A stretch of DNA of 64,000 bases from Burkholderia plantarii (GTDB lineage Bacteria > Pseudomonadota > Gammaproteobacteria > Burkholderiales > Burkholderiaceae), in assembly GCF_001411805.1 (NCBI RefSeq), contig NZ_CP007213.1, positions 1,488,001 to 1,552,000 on the forward strand, given 5' to 3'. Shown piece after piece: positions 7,835-16,467 of the stretch; the first letter of the stretch is position 1; every line of letters begins with the position of its first letter. The position numbers and the translations under genes are program-made. Below the pieces are notes generated by a model. It had not been told where the DNA came from and searched no databases. It saw only the letters and a list, made by a program, of their open reading frames with translations.

Positions 7835-9349
7835 TCAGCGCGGCACGGCCAACGTGACGATCTCTGCCGCGCTGTCGAGTCGTTCGACCTGCCAGCACCG
7901 CTCGATCAGCGCACGAGTCTGATCGGCGGGCAGGATGCCGTCCGCCAGGTCGGCGAACTTCTTCTCCAGTTGCGCATCGCTCATCGGCACCTCGGTGCTG
8001 CCGATCGCGTGCCGGATGAACATGTGCAGCTTGCGGCCGTCCTTGAGCGTGATGGTCATGTCCACCTGCTCGGGCCTGATCGTCGGATCGACGATCGCAT
8101 CCACCTTGTCTCGCAATGCGACCACGCGCGGGTCGCGCACTTTCGCGTCGCTGAACTGCTTTTCCCCCGCCGCCCCGTCGATGATCGCGATGGCGACCGC
8201 GTAATAGATGCTGAACTTTCCCTCGAGGCCGGTGCGCGGTGTTTTCTTGCCGGTCAGCTCGAGCACCAGAGGATGGACGCGCAGATCGATGCGCTCGATC
8301 TGATCCGCGCTCAGGCGGTTCTGGTTGCGCAGCTGGATGGCCGCGTCGAGCGCGGGATGGATCACGATTCCGCAGGCAAACGGCTTGTAGGTGTTCAGCG
8401 TCGATTCGTAGTGGGTGCCGAGGCCTTCGGTGATCTCGCGGTAGTCCTGCTTGGTGCTGATCGCATTGGCCCAGCCGCGTTTGGCTTCGATCATGCCGTC
8501 CGAGCTGGTGTAGTCGCGGCTGGCGAGGATCGCGGCGAACATGCCGTTCGCGGCGGCCCGGCCGGGATTGAAGCTCTTGTTCATCGAGCCGAACGATTCG
8601 CGCAGGCCGACCGGCTGCGAGGCCGCCAGGCCCAGTGCCCAGACCGTCTGCTGCACGCTCAGGCCCATCAATCTGGCCATCGCCGCCGCCGAGCCGAACA
8701 CGCCGCAGGTGCCGGTGATGTGCCAGCCCACGTCGTAGTGATTGGGGTAGACGGCGTTGCCGATCCGCAATTCGGTCTCGATGCCCAACACCAGCGCATT
8801 GAGGAAATCCGCGCCCGACACCGGTCGATATTGGGCATAGGCGAGGATCGCGGAGGCCACCGGCCCGGCCGGGTGGATGATTGTCTTCAGGTGCGTGTCG
8901 TCGTAGTCGAAGATATGGCTGCTGACGCCGTTGACGAACGCCGCGTTCATGATGTCGAAGCGCTCGGTGCGCCCCAGCAGGTTCGCCTGCGGCGGCCCCG
9001 AGAACGGCGCGAGCGCGGCCACGGCGCGCTCCACGGTTGCGTCGCGCGAACCGCCGACCGCCACGCCGACCCAGTTCATGAAGGTCCGCACGCCTTCGCG
9101 GCGCGCCGCCGCTGGCAGATCGCGGTAGCTCGTGCGCTGGATGAATTCGGCGAGCATCCGCGTGACGCGCGGCGGATTGGCGGCGGCCGGCGCGGCCGTT
9201 GCGGCTGGAATCGGCGCCTCGGGCGCCGGAGCCGTCGAAGCCGTTGATTCGGCGGGGCGGCTTTGCGCGAACGCGGTTCCGCCGGTGGCGGAGGCCAGGG
9301 CGCCGGCGGCGCCCGTCTTGAGGAAGTTGCGACGGTCAAGCATCGGCAT
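7835..9349 (-). CDS. Tat-exported MmgE/PrpD family protein
   Basis: A 504-residue protein. The first 30 residues are a twin-arginine signal (DRRNFLK then GAAGALASATGGTAFAQ), then an Ala/Pro-rich linker to about residue 60, then the MmgE/PrpD fold (YRDLPAAARREG, FINGVSSHIFDYDDTH-like segment, HPAGPVASAILA, GTCGVFGSAAAMARLMGL). Relatives include 2-methylcitrate dehydratase PrpD and cis-aconitate decarboxylase, which dehydrate or decarboxylate tricarboxylic acids in the cytoplasm. An exported member is unusual. GAGGAG lies upstream of ATG 9349. It diverges from a GntR regulator that probably controls it. Substrate unknown. Confidence 0.85.
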   Translation of the reverse strand: MPMLDRRNFLKTGAAGALASATGGTAFAQSRPAESTASTAPAPEAPIPAATAAPAAANPPRVTRMLAEFIQRTSYRDLPAAARREGVRTFMNWVGVAVGGSRDATVERAVAALAPFSGPPQANLLGRTERFDIMNAAFVNGVSSHIFDYDDTHLKTIIHPAGPVASAILAYAQYRPVSGADFLNALVLGIETELRIGNAVYPNHYDVGWHITGTCGVFGSAAAMARLMGLSVQQTVWALGLAASQPVGLRESFGSMNKSFNPGRAAANGMFAAILASRDYTSSDGMIEAKRGWANAISTKQDYREITEGLGTHYESTLNTYKPFACGIVIHPALDAAIQLRNQNRLSADQIERIDLRVHPLVLELTGKKTPRTGLEGKFSIYYAVAIAIIDGAAGEKQFSDAKVRDPRVVALRDKVDAIVDPTIRPEQVDMTITLKDGRKLHMFIRHAIGSTEVPMSDAQLEKKFADLADGILPADQTRALIERCWQVERLDSAAEIVTLAVPR

Positions 9350-9615
9350 CGGTTCGTCTCCTCGACATGAGATGCGGGAAGGTCATACGGCAATCAGGGG
9401 TCGCGGTTCGCGCAGGTCTTTCAGTGTCTCGGGCCGTTCGAGTCGTGCGGGCAGCGCCGTGCGGCGCGGGATCGGGCGGCAGGCTCGCTTGGGCGCGTAC
9501 CGTCGAGCGACCGCGCGGCGGCGGACTGAACAATCCGCCGCCGCTGCGGCCGGTGGCGATCGGACATGGCGCGTCTCCTGGATACGATGCGGGGCAGATT
9601 GTCCCCCGATCTTTT

Positions 9616-9732
9616 AACTGTCGACAGTTTTGTGGGTCGCGGTATAAGAATTCCGATAAGAATTAAAATTTACCGCGTAAACTGCACATTATCAGAGATT
9701 GCCTGGAAGCAAATGAGAAAAAGTGTCGACAC
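9616..9732. promoter_or_regulatory. Two GTCGAC-centred palindromes between prpD-like gene and gntR
   Basis: AACTGTCGACAGTT at 9616-9629 is a perfect 14-bp palindrome in an AT-rich stretch of the divergent intergenic region. GTGTCGACAC at 9723-9732 is a perfect 10-bp palindrome with the same TGTCGACA core, just inside the start of the GntR gene. Shared cores on either side of the likely promoter are what an autoregulated GntR-family dimer would bind. The 9350-9712 gap holds no other gene that I can support. Confidence 0.45.
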
Positions 9733-10426
9733 ATTGGCGTCCGATGCCGACGGAGAATCGTCGCGTGTGACGGAAATCATCGACTGGATCGCGCGCGGCA
9801 TCATCGAGGGGCGGCTGCCGTCCGGTGCCGACCTGAATTCGGTCGAGCTGGCCAGGCGCTTCCAGGTGAGCCGCACGCCGGTGCGTGAAGCGTTGTTCGT
9901 GCTGAGTCGCGAGGGGTTGGTGGACTGGGCGCCGAGGCGGCGGCCGCGCGTGTCGGGCATCGAGCTGCAGGACGTGCGCGAGTTGTACCAGCTGCGGGCG
10001 GTGCTGTATGCGCAGGTGTCCGGTGCGATCGTCGAGCGCGCCACCGGGCACGACATCGCGCGCCTGTGGGCCGCGCATGGCCGGCTCGCCGAGGCCGCCG
10101 CGCGCGGCGACGTGGACGGATATTTCTGGGCCAACGTCGCGTTCCGGGACGAGGAACTGCAGGTCTGCGGCAATCGGATCTTTCGCGAAGTGCTCGACTC
10201 GATGCGCCTGCGCATCAACCGGCTGCGCCGTTTCAGCACGGCCTTGCCGGGCCGCATGCAGCGGTCCTGCACCGATCATCAGCGCCTCTGCGAAGCGTAT
10301 GCGGATCGCGATGCGGGACTGGCCGCGGCGCTGAACCAGTCGATCGTGACGGGCGCGCTGCGGGCGATCGAGCAGGCATGGCAGGAAGGCGGGGCGCCCG
10401 GCGGCGCCGTGGCCATCGACGCCTAG
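9713..10426 (+). CDS. GntR family transcriptional regulator (FadR/FCD subfamily)
   Basis: A 237-residue regulator. The winged helix-turn-helix covers residues 20-85 (IARGIIEGRLPSGADLNSVE, then FQVSRTPVREALFVLSREGL), the classic GntR motif. The rest is the all-helical FCD effector domain (ELYQLRAVLYAQVSGAIVE, then DHQRLCEAYADRDAGLAAAL). I use ATG 9713, preceded by GGAAG, because the open frame upstream is AT-rich promoter DNA containing a palindrome. It diverges from the exported MmgE/PrpD-like gene, and FCD regulators usually sense carboxylic acids, which fits that neighbour. Confidence 0.85.
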   Translation: MRKSVDTLASDADGESSRVTEIIDWIARGIIEGRLPSGADLNSVELARRFQVSRTPVREALFVLSREGLVDWAPRRRPRVSGIELQDVRELYQLRAVLYAQVSGAIVERATGHDIARLWAAHGRLAEAAARGDVDGYFWANVAFRDEELQVCGNRIFREVLDSMRLRINRLRRFSTALPGRMQRSCTDHQRLCEAYADRDAGLAAALNQSIVTGALRAIEQAWQEGGAPGGAVAIDA

Positions 10427-10502
10427 TTCACGCCGTTGGACCTTGCCTGGATCGAGGCCCTTCGTCGATCGCGTGAGCGCACCCCGGCCAAGGGCGCCCG
10501 CG

Positions 10503-11432
10503 TCAGTCGGAGGCCGGGCTGCCCAACGCGCCGCGCTGGGCCAGCACGAACGCCACGAACCGCGCCGCCGCCGGATCGCGCATCTCGACCGGATACGCGA
10601 GATGCAGCGGCGCCGAGAAGCCGGCGCCGTCCGTGAGCGGGCAGAACACCGCGCTGCGGTGATCGTAGCGGCGCATCGAGGCCGGCACGAGCGTCACGCC
10701 GAGGCCGGCCGCCACCATGTGGATGCCGGTCAGCATGCGCGGCACCTCGCGCGCGACATGCGGCACGAACCCCTGGCGCCGGCACGCGGCGAGGAAATCG
10801 GCGTACATGCCGGGCGCGCCGGGCCGGCGCACGAGGATGAACTCCTCGTGTTCGAGCGCCTTCAGCGAGATCGCCGGCGGCGCGTCGCCCATCCCCTCCA
10901 GCAGCCGGTGCCCGACCGGCAGCACCACCACCATCGGCTCGTCGAGCATCTGCTCGAACGCCACCCCTGACGGCGTATCCACCGGTTTTCTCAGGAACGC
11001 CACCTGCAGCTGCCCGTTCGACAGCCCCTCGATCAGCTCGGCCGCGTTGCGCTCCGACAGCGAGATCTCGATGCCGGGGTTGGCCGCGCGAAACGCGCGG
11101 ATCGCGTCGGTGGTCAGCGGGTGGAAGCCGGCCGAGCTGGTCAGCCCGACCGCGATCGCGCCGAGTTCGCCGCGCGCGATCCGCCGCGCGTGCGCGATGC
11201 CCTGCTGCAGCGTGTCGAGCACCAGCCCGGCGTTCTGCGCGAACGCGCGGCCGGCCGGCGTCAGCTCCACGCCGCGCGGCTGGCGCACGAACAGGTCGAA
11301 ACCGATTTCCTCCTCCAGCAGCCGGATCTGCTGCGACAGCGGCGGCTGCTGCATCGCCAGCCGCTCGGCGGCGCGGGTGAACTGGCCTTCCTCGGCGACG
11401 GCGAGGAAGTACCGCAGGTGTCGCAATTCCAT
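10503..11432 (-). CDS. LysR family transcriptional regulator
   Basis: A 309-residue LysR protein: the N-terminal helix-turn-helix (ELRHLRYFLAVAEEGQFTRA, ERLAMQQPPLSQQIRLLEEE) and a C-terminal periplasmic-binding-like effector domain (GLTSSAGFHPL onward). The sequence around the HTH resembles the BenM/CatM type, which sense small aromatic or dicarboxylic acids. I start at the Met before ELRHLRYF; 12 further in-frame codons upstream are possible. It diverges from a porin gene, with which it shares the AT-rich 11433-11620 region, and probably controls the porin-hydrolase-MFS-hydrolase set. Confidence 0.88.
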   Translation of the reverse strand: MELRHLRYFLAVAEEGQFTRAAERLAMQQPPLSQQIRLLEEEIGFDLFVRQPRGVELTPAGRAFAQNAGLVLDTLQQGIAHARRIARGELGAIAVGLTSSAGFHPLTTDAIRAFRAANPGIEISLSERNAAELIEGLSNGQLQVAFLRKPVDTPSGVAFEQMLDEPMVVVLPVGHRLLEGMGDAPPAISLKALEHEEFILVRRPGAPGMYADFLAACRRQGFVPHVAREVPRMLTGIHMVAAGLGVTLVPASMRRYDHRSAVFCPLTDGAGFSAPLHLAYPVEMRDPAAARFVAFVLAQRGALGSPASD

Positions 11433-11620
11433 GCTGGGAGGCTCCGGGCGGGCGTAAACATGTCCCATATTTTACAAATATGGCACTACTAGAAAATTGA
11501 TATTTTACATCTGGTTCGGGACTCCCTAGGATTGCGCCTGACCCGTCAGCCCATAGGTGGCAAGGGTTTCCGGGAAACGGAACCCGGCGCCGCACGACAA
11601 CAATGTTCAGGAGACTCGTT

Positions 11621-12736
11621 GTGAAAAAGCACCATGCCGCAGCCGCCGTGCTGCTTGCCGGATGCGCGTCCGCTTACGCGCAGCAGGATGAAATCGACGA
11701 AGCGCTGCAACTGGCGACGGGCGGCGGAGGCGGCGGCAGCTCGGTGATGCTGTACGGCGTGATCGACGCGAACGTCGAATACCTGACCCACGCGAGCACC
11801 ACGGGCGGCGCGCTGGTGCGCGAGAATTCCGGCGGCATCCACAACTCGCGGTTCGGCGTGCGCGGCTCGGAAGACCTCGGCGGCGGCAATTCGGCCTGGT
11901 TCGTGCTCGAGTCCGGCTTCAACACCAACGACGGCACCCAGGCCACGGCGGGCACGCTGTTCAACCGCACCTCGGCCGTCGGCCTGTCGAACCGCACGTT
12001 CGGCTCGCTGTCGTTCGGCCTGCAGTACACGCCGATGTACGACGTGATGCTGCGCTACGACCCGATGTCGTTCTCGCCGCAATACACGTGGTTCCCGACC
12101 ACCGGCTCGTCCGATTCGTTCTCGTTCCGCGCGCGCAACAGCAACATGGTGAAGTACGTGGGCCGCTTCGGTGGCGTCACTGCGATCGCAGGCTACAGCT
12201 TCGGCGGCGATCCGGCCTCGTTCCAGAGCAGCGCGGCCTACGGCGGCGGCCTCGACTACGACGGCGGCACGTTCGGCGTCGGTCTCGCCTACGATTACCG
12301 CAACGGCGCGATCAACACCGCCGGCAACTTCACGAAGTCGCGCAACATCTCGCTGGCGTTCCGCCAGGACGTGGGCCGCGGCCAGCTGATGGCGGGCTAC
12401 GAACACTTCCTGACCGATCCGTCGAGCGTGAAGACGCCGTCGTCGGCGCAGGCGCTGTGGTTCGCGGGCATCCGCTACCCGGTGATGCGCAACCTGAAGG
12501 TGACGGCCGCCTACTACTACGACCAGGACAAGACGCCGGGCGAGTCGAACACCTGGATGGGGGTGCTGAGCACGCAATACGCGCTGTCCAAGCGCACCTC
12601 GCTCTATGCGACGGTGGCCTACGCGCAGGCTACGCGCGGCAACAACGGCAGCTTCACGCCGGTCGGCACCACCGACGAAACCGCGTTCGGTCCGAACCAG
12701 ACCGGGGTGACGATTGGCATGTTCCACCGGTTCTGA
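11621..12736 (+). CDS. Gram-negative general porin
   Basis: A 371-residue outer-membrane porin of the Burkholderia trimeric type. A signal peptide ending ...GCASAYAQ is followed by a short linker with a Gly run, then the barrel (SSVMLYGVIDANVEYL, RFGVRGSEDLGGGNSAWFVLE) and ends in the expected aromatic Phe. I prefer GTG 11621 because AGGAG sits eight bases upstream and the product then starts with the usual Lys-Lys; ATG 11603 is in frame but would put five odd residues before it and overlap the ribosome site. First gene of a likely unit with the two hydrolases and the MFS transporter. Confidence 0.9.
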   Translation: MKKHHAAAAVLLAGCASAYAQQDEIDEALQLATGGGGGGSSVMLYGVIDANVEYLTHASTTGGALVRENSGGIHNSRFGVRGSEDLGGGNSAWFVLESGFNTNDGTQATAGTLFNRTSAVGLSNRTFGSLSFGLQYTPMYDVMLRYDPMSFSPQYTWFPTTGSSDSFSFRARNSNMVKYVGRFGGVTAIAGYSFGGDPASFQSSAAYGGGLDYDGGTFGVGLAYDYRNGAINTAGNFTKSRNISLAFRQDVGRGQLMAGYEHFLTDPSSVKTPSSAQALWFAGIRYPVMRNLKVTAAYYYDQDKTPGESNTWMGVLSTQYALSKRTSLYATVAYAQATRGNNGSFTPVGTTDETAFGPNQTGVTIGMFHRF

Positions 12737-12806
12737 GCGCCTTACCCGTTTGACGTCGGGTCGAAGCCGCGCGCCGTGCGGCGACGGCCCACCAGGAGCA
12801 GTCCGA

Positions 12807-13925
12807 ATGCCTTTCGAATCGTCCTTTCCGCGCGGGTTGCGCGGCGCCGGCGCGGCTTGCGCGCTGGCGCTCGCGCTGGCCGGCGGCCCCGCTGCCCAGG
12901 CCGCCGACGCGGCCAGCGCGCCGCACGTGTACAACCCGCATCTGCGGCCAGTGGCGCGGATCGCCGCGACGCGCATGCGGATCGACACGCCGGCCGGCGC
13001 CGCGCAGTTTCCGCTCTATCTGTCGCGCGACTGGAACCAGCCGGCGCCCGACGTGACGCGCGCGGTGATCGTGATTCACGGCAAGCTGCGCAACGCGGAC
13101 CGCTATTTCAAGAGCGCGGAAGCCGCCCGCGCCGCGGCGGGCGAGCAGGGCGCCGCGGCGGCCGACCAGGCCGGCACGCTGCTGATCGCGCCGCAGTTCC
13201 TCGCCACGCTCGACCTGGCCGGCCGCGATGCGTCGCCCGACCTGCTGCGCTGGGATGCGAACGGCTGGATGGCCGGCGACGACGCGGTGGGCCCGGTGCC
13301 CGTCAGTTCCTACGCGGTGCTCGACGCGATCGTCGCGCGGCTCGCCGATCGCCAGCGCTTTCCGAACCTGAAGACGGTGGTGTTCGCCGGCCATTCGGGC
13401 GGCGGCCAGGTGGTGCAGCGCTACGCGGTGGCCGCGCGCGAGACGGCCGCGCTGTCCGGCGAGGGCATCGCGCTGCGCTACGTGGTGTCGAGCCCGTCGT
13501 CGTATGCGTATTTCGACGCCGAGCGCCCCGGCGCGGACGGCCAGCCGGCCGCGTTCGACGCGGCCGCGTGCCCCGGCTTCGACGACTGGAAATACGGCAT
13601 GGCCAGGCGCCCGCCGTATCTGGCCGACCGCTCCGCGGCGCAGCTCGAGGCCGCCTACGCGGCGCGCCGCGTGACCTACCTGGTGGGCGGCGACGACGAC
13701 GATCCGCAGCAGAAGGCGCTCGACCAGAGCTGCCCGGCCGAAGCGCAGGGCCCGCAGCGGCTGGCGCGCGCCGAGGCGTATTTCGGCTACCTGCGCGCGC
13801 GCCATCCGCAGGGGCTGAACCAGAGCCTGCACGTGGTGCCCGGCATCGGCCACAGCGGCGCGAAGATGCTGACCTCGGCCTGCGCGCTCCACGCGATCTA
13901 CGACACCCCGGGGTGCGGATCATGA
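12807..13925 (+). CDS. Exported alpha/beta hydrolase (paralog 1)
   Basis: A 372-residue hydrolase with a Sec signal peptide (hydrophobic core then GGPAAQAADA). The nucleophile elbow is GHSGGG with Ser at about 197. Conserved blocks shared with the second hydrolase at 15280 are IHGKLRNADRYFK, SPSSYAYFD, CPGFDDWKYGM and GIGHSG near the C-terminus, the last probably holding the catalytic His. AGGAG precedes ATG 12807. Its stop overlaps the start of the MFS gene (ATGA), so the two are translationally coupled. The substrate is not evident; an ester or lactone taken up through the porin and cleaved in the periplasm is a reasonable guess. Confidence 0.82.
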   Translation: MPFESSFPRGLRGAGAACALALALAGGPAAQAADAASAPHVYNPHLRPVARIAATRMRIDTPAGAAQFPLYLSRDWNQPAPDVTRAVIVIHGKLRNADRYFKSAEAARAAAGEQGAAAADQAGTLLIAPQFLATLDLAGRDASPDLLRWDANGWMAGDDAVGPVPVSSYAVLDAIVARLADRQRFPNLKTVVFAGHSGGGQVVQRYAVAARETAALSGEGIALRYVVSSPSSYAYFDAERPGADGQPAAFDAAACPGFDDWKYGMARRPPYLADRSAAQLEAAYAARRVTYLVGGDDDDPQQKALDQSCPAEAQGPQRLARAEAYFGYLRARHPQGLNQSLHVVPGIGHSGAKMLTSACALHAIYDTPGCGS

Positions 13926-15283
13926 GCCGCGCCACGCAAGCGCCGGCACCGGACGCGATGCCGGCCCCGGCACGCCTGTCGCCGTCGATGGTGCGCCGCG
14001 CGATCTTCGCCTCGGTGCTCGGCAACGGCCTGGAATGGTTCGATTTCCTGATCTACGGCTATTTCTCGAAGATCATCGCGCAGGTGTTCTTCCCGTCCGG
14101 CAACGCGCTGGTCTCGCTGCTGCTCACGCTGGCGACGTTCGCGATCGGCTTCGTGGTGCGGCCGATCGGCGGCATCCTGCTGGGCGTCTATGCCGATCGC
14201 GCGGGCCGCAGCCGCGCGCTGTCGCTGCTGATCATCTCGATGGCGGCCAGCACGCTGCTGATGGGCCTCACGCCCGGCTACGCGCGGATCGGCTACGCGG
14301 CACCCGCGCTGGTGATCCTCGCACGCGTGCTGCAGGGGCTCTCGGTGGGCGGCCAGTTCGCGACCGCCTCGGCGATGCTGGTCGAGTACGCGCCGCCGGG
14401 CCGCAAGATGTTCTACGGCAGCTTCAACATGACGGCGCAGTCGTTCGCGCTGCTGCTCTCGTCGGGCGCGGGCTACCTGCTCACCACGCGGCTCTCGCAC
14501 GACGCGCTGGTGGCGTGGGGCTGGCGCGTGCCGTTCCTGTGCGGCGCGCTGGCCGGCCCGCTCGGCTTCTACATCCGCCACAAGGTGGCCGAGTCGCCCG
14601 AGTTCCAGCAGCTGAGCCGCGAGCAGCCGGGCAGGCGCCCGAAGCTGCCGCTCGCCGCGTTCTTCCGCGACAACGGCCGCGCCGCGCTCTGCGCGATGGG
14701 CGTGATCGCGGTGGGGGCGGCCACCAACTACGTCTGGCATTCGTACATCGCCGTCTACGTCGAGCGCCAGCTGCACCTGCCGCTGCAGGTCGCGCTGCGC
14801 GGCGCGTTCTTCTCGGGCCTGCTGAACCTGTTCCTGTTCCCGCTGTCGGGGCGCCTGGCCGACCGCTTCGGCGCGTACCGGCTGTTCTATCCGGTCACGA
14901 TCGCCTGGATGATCTGCGCCTATCCGCTCTACCTGTTCGTCGTCACGGAGCCGTCGGCCTCGCGCCTGTTCATCGCGCAGATGGTCTCGACGGTATTCCT
15001 CGCGGCGATGTCGGGCGCGCATCCCGGCATGCTCGCGACGCTGTTCCCGGTGCAAAGCCGCTCGTCCGGCGTCGCGCTGTCGTACAACATCGCGGTCACG
15101 CTGTTCGGCGGCCTGGCGCCGTTCACCGTCACCTGGCTGATCTCGCTGACGGGCAGCAGCCTGACTCCCGCGTTCTATCTGATCTTTGCCGGCTTCGTCT
15201 CGCTCGCGCTGGTCGGGCTGTCCCGTCGCGGACATCCCGAACTCGGCATCGAGGCGCCGGCCACCACGAGGACCCCCGCTTGA
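13922..15283 (+). CDS. MFS transporter, metabolite:H+ symporter type
   Basis: A 453-residue twelve-helix inner-membrane permease. ASVLGNGLEWFDFLIYGYFS near residue 25 and the loop GVYADRAGRSRALSL at about 90 are typical of the citrate/proline-betaine/alpha-ketoglutarate symporter branch (ShiA, ProP, KgtP relatives). It lies between two paralogous hydrolases, overlapping the first by four bases (ATGA) and the second by four (TTGA), so the three genes are made together. The transported compound is probably the acid released by these hydrolases. Confidence 0.88.
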   Translation: MSRATQAPAPDAMPAPARLSPSMVRRAIFASVLGNGLEWFDFLIYGYFSKIIAQVFFPSGNALVSLLLTLATFAIGFVVRPIGGILLGVYADRAGRSRALSLLIISMAASTLLMGLTPGYARIGYAAPALVILARVLQGLSVGGQFATASAMLVEYAPPGRKMFYGSFNMTAQSFALLLSSGAGYLLTTRLSHDALVAWGWRVPFLCGALAGPLGFYIRHKVAESPEFQQLSREQPGRRPKLPLAAFFRDNGRAALCAMGVIAVGAATNYVWHSYIAVYVERQLHLPLQVALRGAFFSGLLNLFLFPLSGRLADRFGAYRLFYPVTIAWMICAYPLYLFVVTEPSASRLFIAQMVSTVFLAAMSGAHPGMLATLFPVQSRSSGVALSYNIAVTLFGGLAPFTVTWLISLTGSSLTPAFYLIFAGFVSLALVGLSRRGHPELGIEAPATTRTPA

Positions 15284-16302
15284 GCACCGTGCCCCCCAAC
15301 GTCGACGGCGCGCACGACGAACGCGCGCCGAACGAACGGCCCGTCGACGTCGTCGCTCCGCAGCACCTGACCGTCTCCACGCCGGCCGGCACCGGCACCG
15401 TGCCGCTGTTCGCCACCGGCGAGTGGAACGCGTCGCAACCGGGCGTGCGCACCGCCGTGATCCTGCTGCACGGCCGGCTGCGCAACGCCGATGCCTATTT
15501 CAAGTTCGCCCATCGCGCGCGCGCCGCGGCCGGCCGCAACTCCGAGGACACGGTGCTGCTGGTGCCGCAGTTCCTCGCGCAGGCCGACGTCGAGGCGCAT
15601 CGCCTGCCGGCCTCGACGCTGGCCTGGGACTGGACCGGCTGGATGGGCGGCGGCGAGGCGCTCGCGCCCGCGCCGGTCAGCTCGTTCGAGGTGCTCGACG
15701 CGCTGCTGGCCAGGCTGGCCGACACGCGCGTGTTTCCCGCGCTGCGCGAGGTGGTGGTGGCCGGCCACTCGGGCGGCGGCCAGGTCGCGCAGCGCTACGC
15801 CGTGCTCGCGCGCGGCGAGGCGGCGCTGGCCGGACGCGGCGTGGCGCTGCGCTACGTGATCGCGAATCCGTCCTCGTATGTGTATTTCGACACGCTGCGC
15901 CCGGATGCCGACGGCGGCTTCTCGGCCTACGACGCGGCGCGCTGCGCCGGCTTCAACGCCTGGAAGTATGGGCTCGAGGCGCTGCCGGCCTATGCCGGCG
16001 AGCAGCCGGCCGCGGCCGAGCCGGGCGCGTTCGAGCGCGCCTACCTGAAGCGCGACGTGACGATGCTGCTCGGCGAACGCGACTGCGATCCACAGCATCC
16101 GGCGCTCGACCGGTCGTGCGCGGCGATGGCGCAGGGCGCGCACCGGCTCGAACGCGGGCTGGCCTATGCGCGCTACATCGCGGCGCGCGCGCCGGCCGGC
16201 TGCACGCACGAGACGCACCGGATCCCCGGCGCGGGCCACGACGCCGACGCGGTGTTCGGCTCGCCGGCCGGCATCGCGGCGCTGTTCGGCGAGCCGGCGT
16301 AA
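15280..16302 (+). CDS. Alpha/beta hydrolase (paralog 2, no signal peptide)
   Basis: A 340-residue paralog of the hydrolase at 12807. It shares LLHGRLRNADAYFK, the GHSGGG elbow (Ser at about 164), NPSSYVYFD, CAGFNAWKYG and GAGHDAD near the end. Unlike paralog 1 it lacks an export signal, so the pair probably act on the two sides of the membrane around the transporter they flank. I start at TTG 15280, which overlaps the MFS stop (TTGA) and has GAGGA eight bases upstream; GTG 15289 is the alternative. Function unknown beyond hydrolase. Confidence 0.78.
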   Translation: MSTVPPNVDGAHDERAPNERPVDVVAPQHLTVSTPAGTGTVPLFATGEWNASQPGVRTAVILLHGRLRNADAYFKFAHRARAAAGRNSEDTVLLVPQFLAQADVEAHRLPASTLAWDWTGWMGGGEALAPAPVSSFEVLDALLARLADTRVFPALREVVVAGHSGGGQVAQRYAVLARGEAALAGRGVALRYVIANPSSYVYFDTLRPDADGGFSAYDAARCAGFNAWKYGLEALPAYAGEQPAAAEPGAFERAYLKRDVTMLLGERDCDPQHPALDRSCAAMAQGAHRLERGLAYARYIAARAPAGCTHETHRIPGAGHDADAVFGSPAGIAALFGEPA

Positions 16303-16467
16303 CGAACGAGGCCGCGGCGGAACGAGGCCGCGGCGGCGGATGCCGTCGCCGGCCCCGCGTCTGGCGGTGCCGGCGACCCGGGCGATCAGGCAAGGCGAAA
16401 GCGGGCAGGCGCAAGGAAGCAGTCCGGGCCACGGCCCGGAAATCATTCAGAACAATCAGGAGACCGT

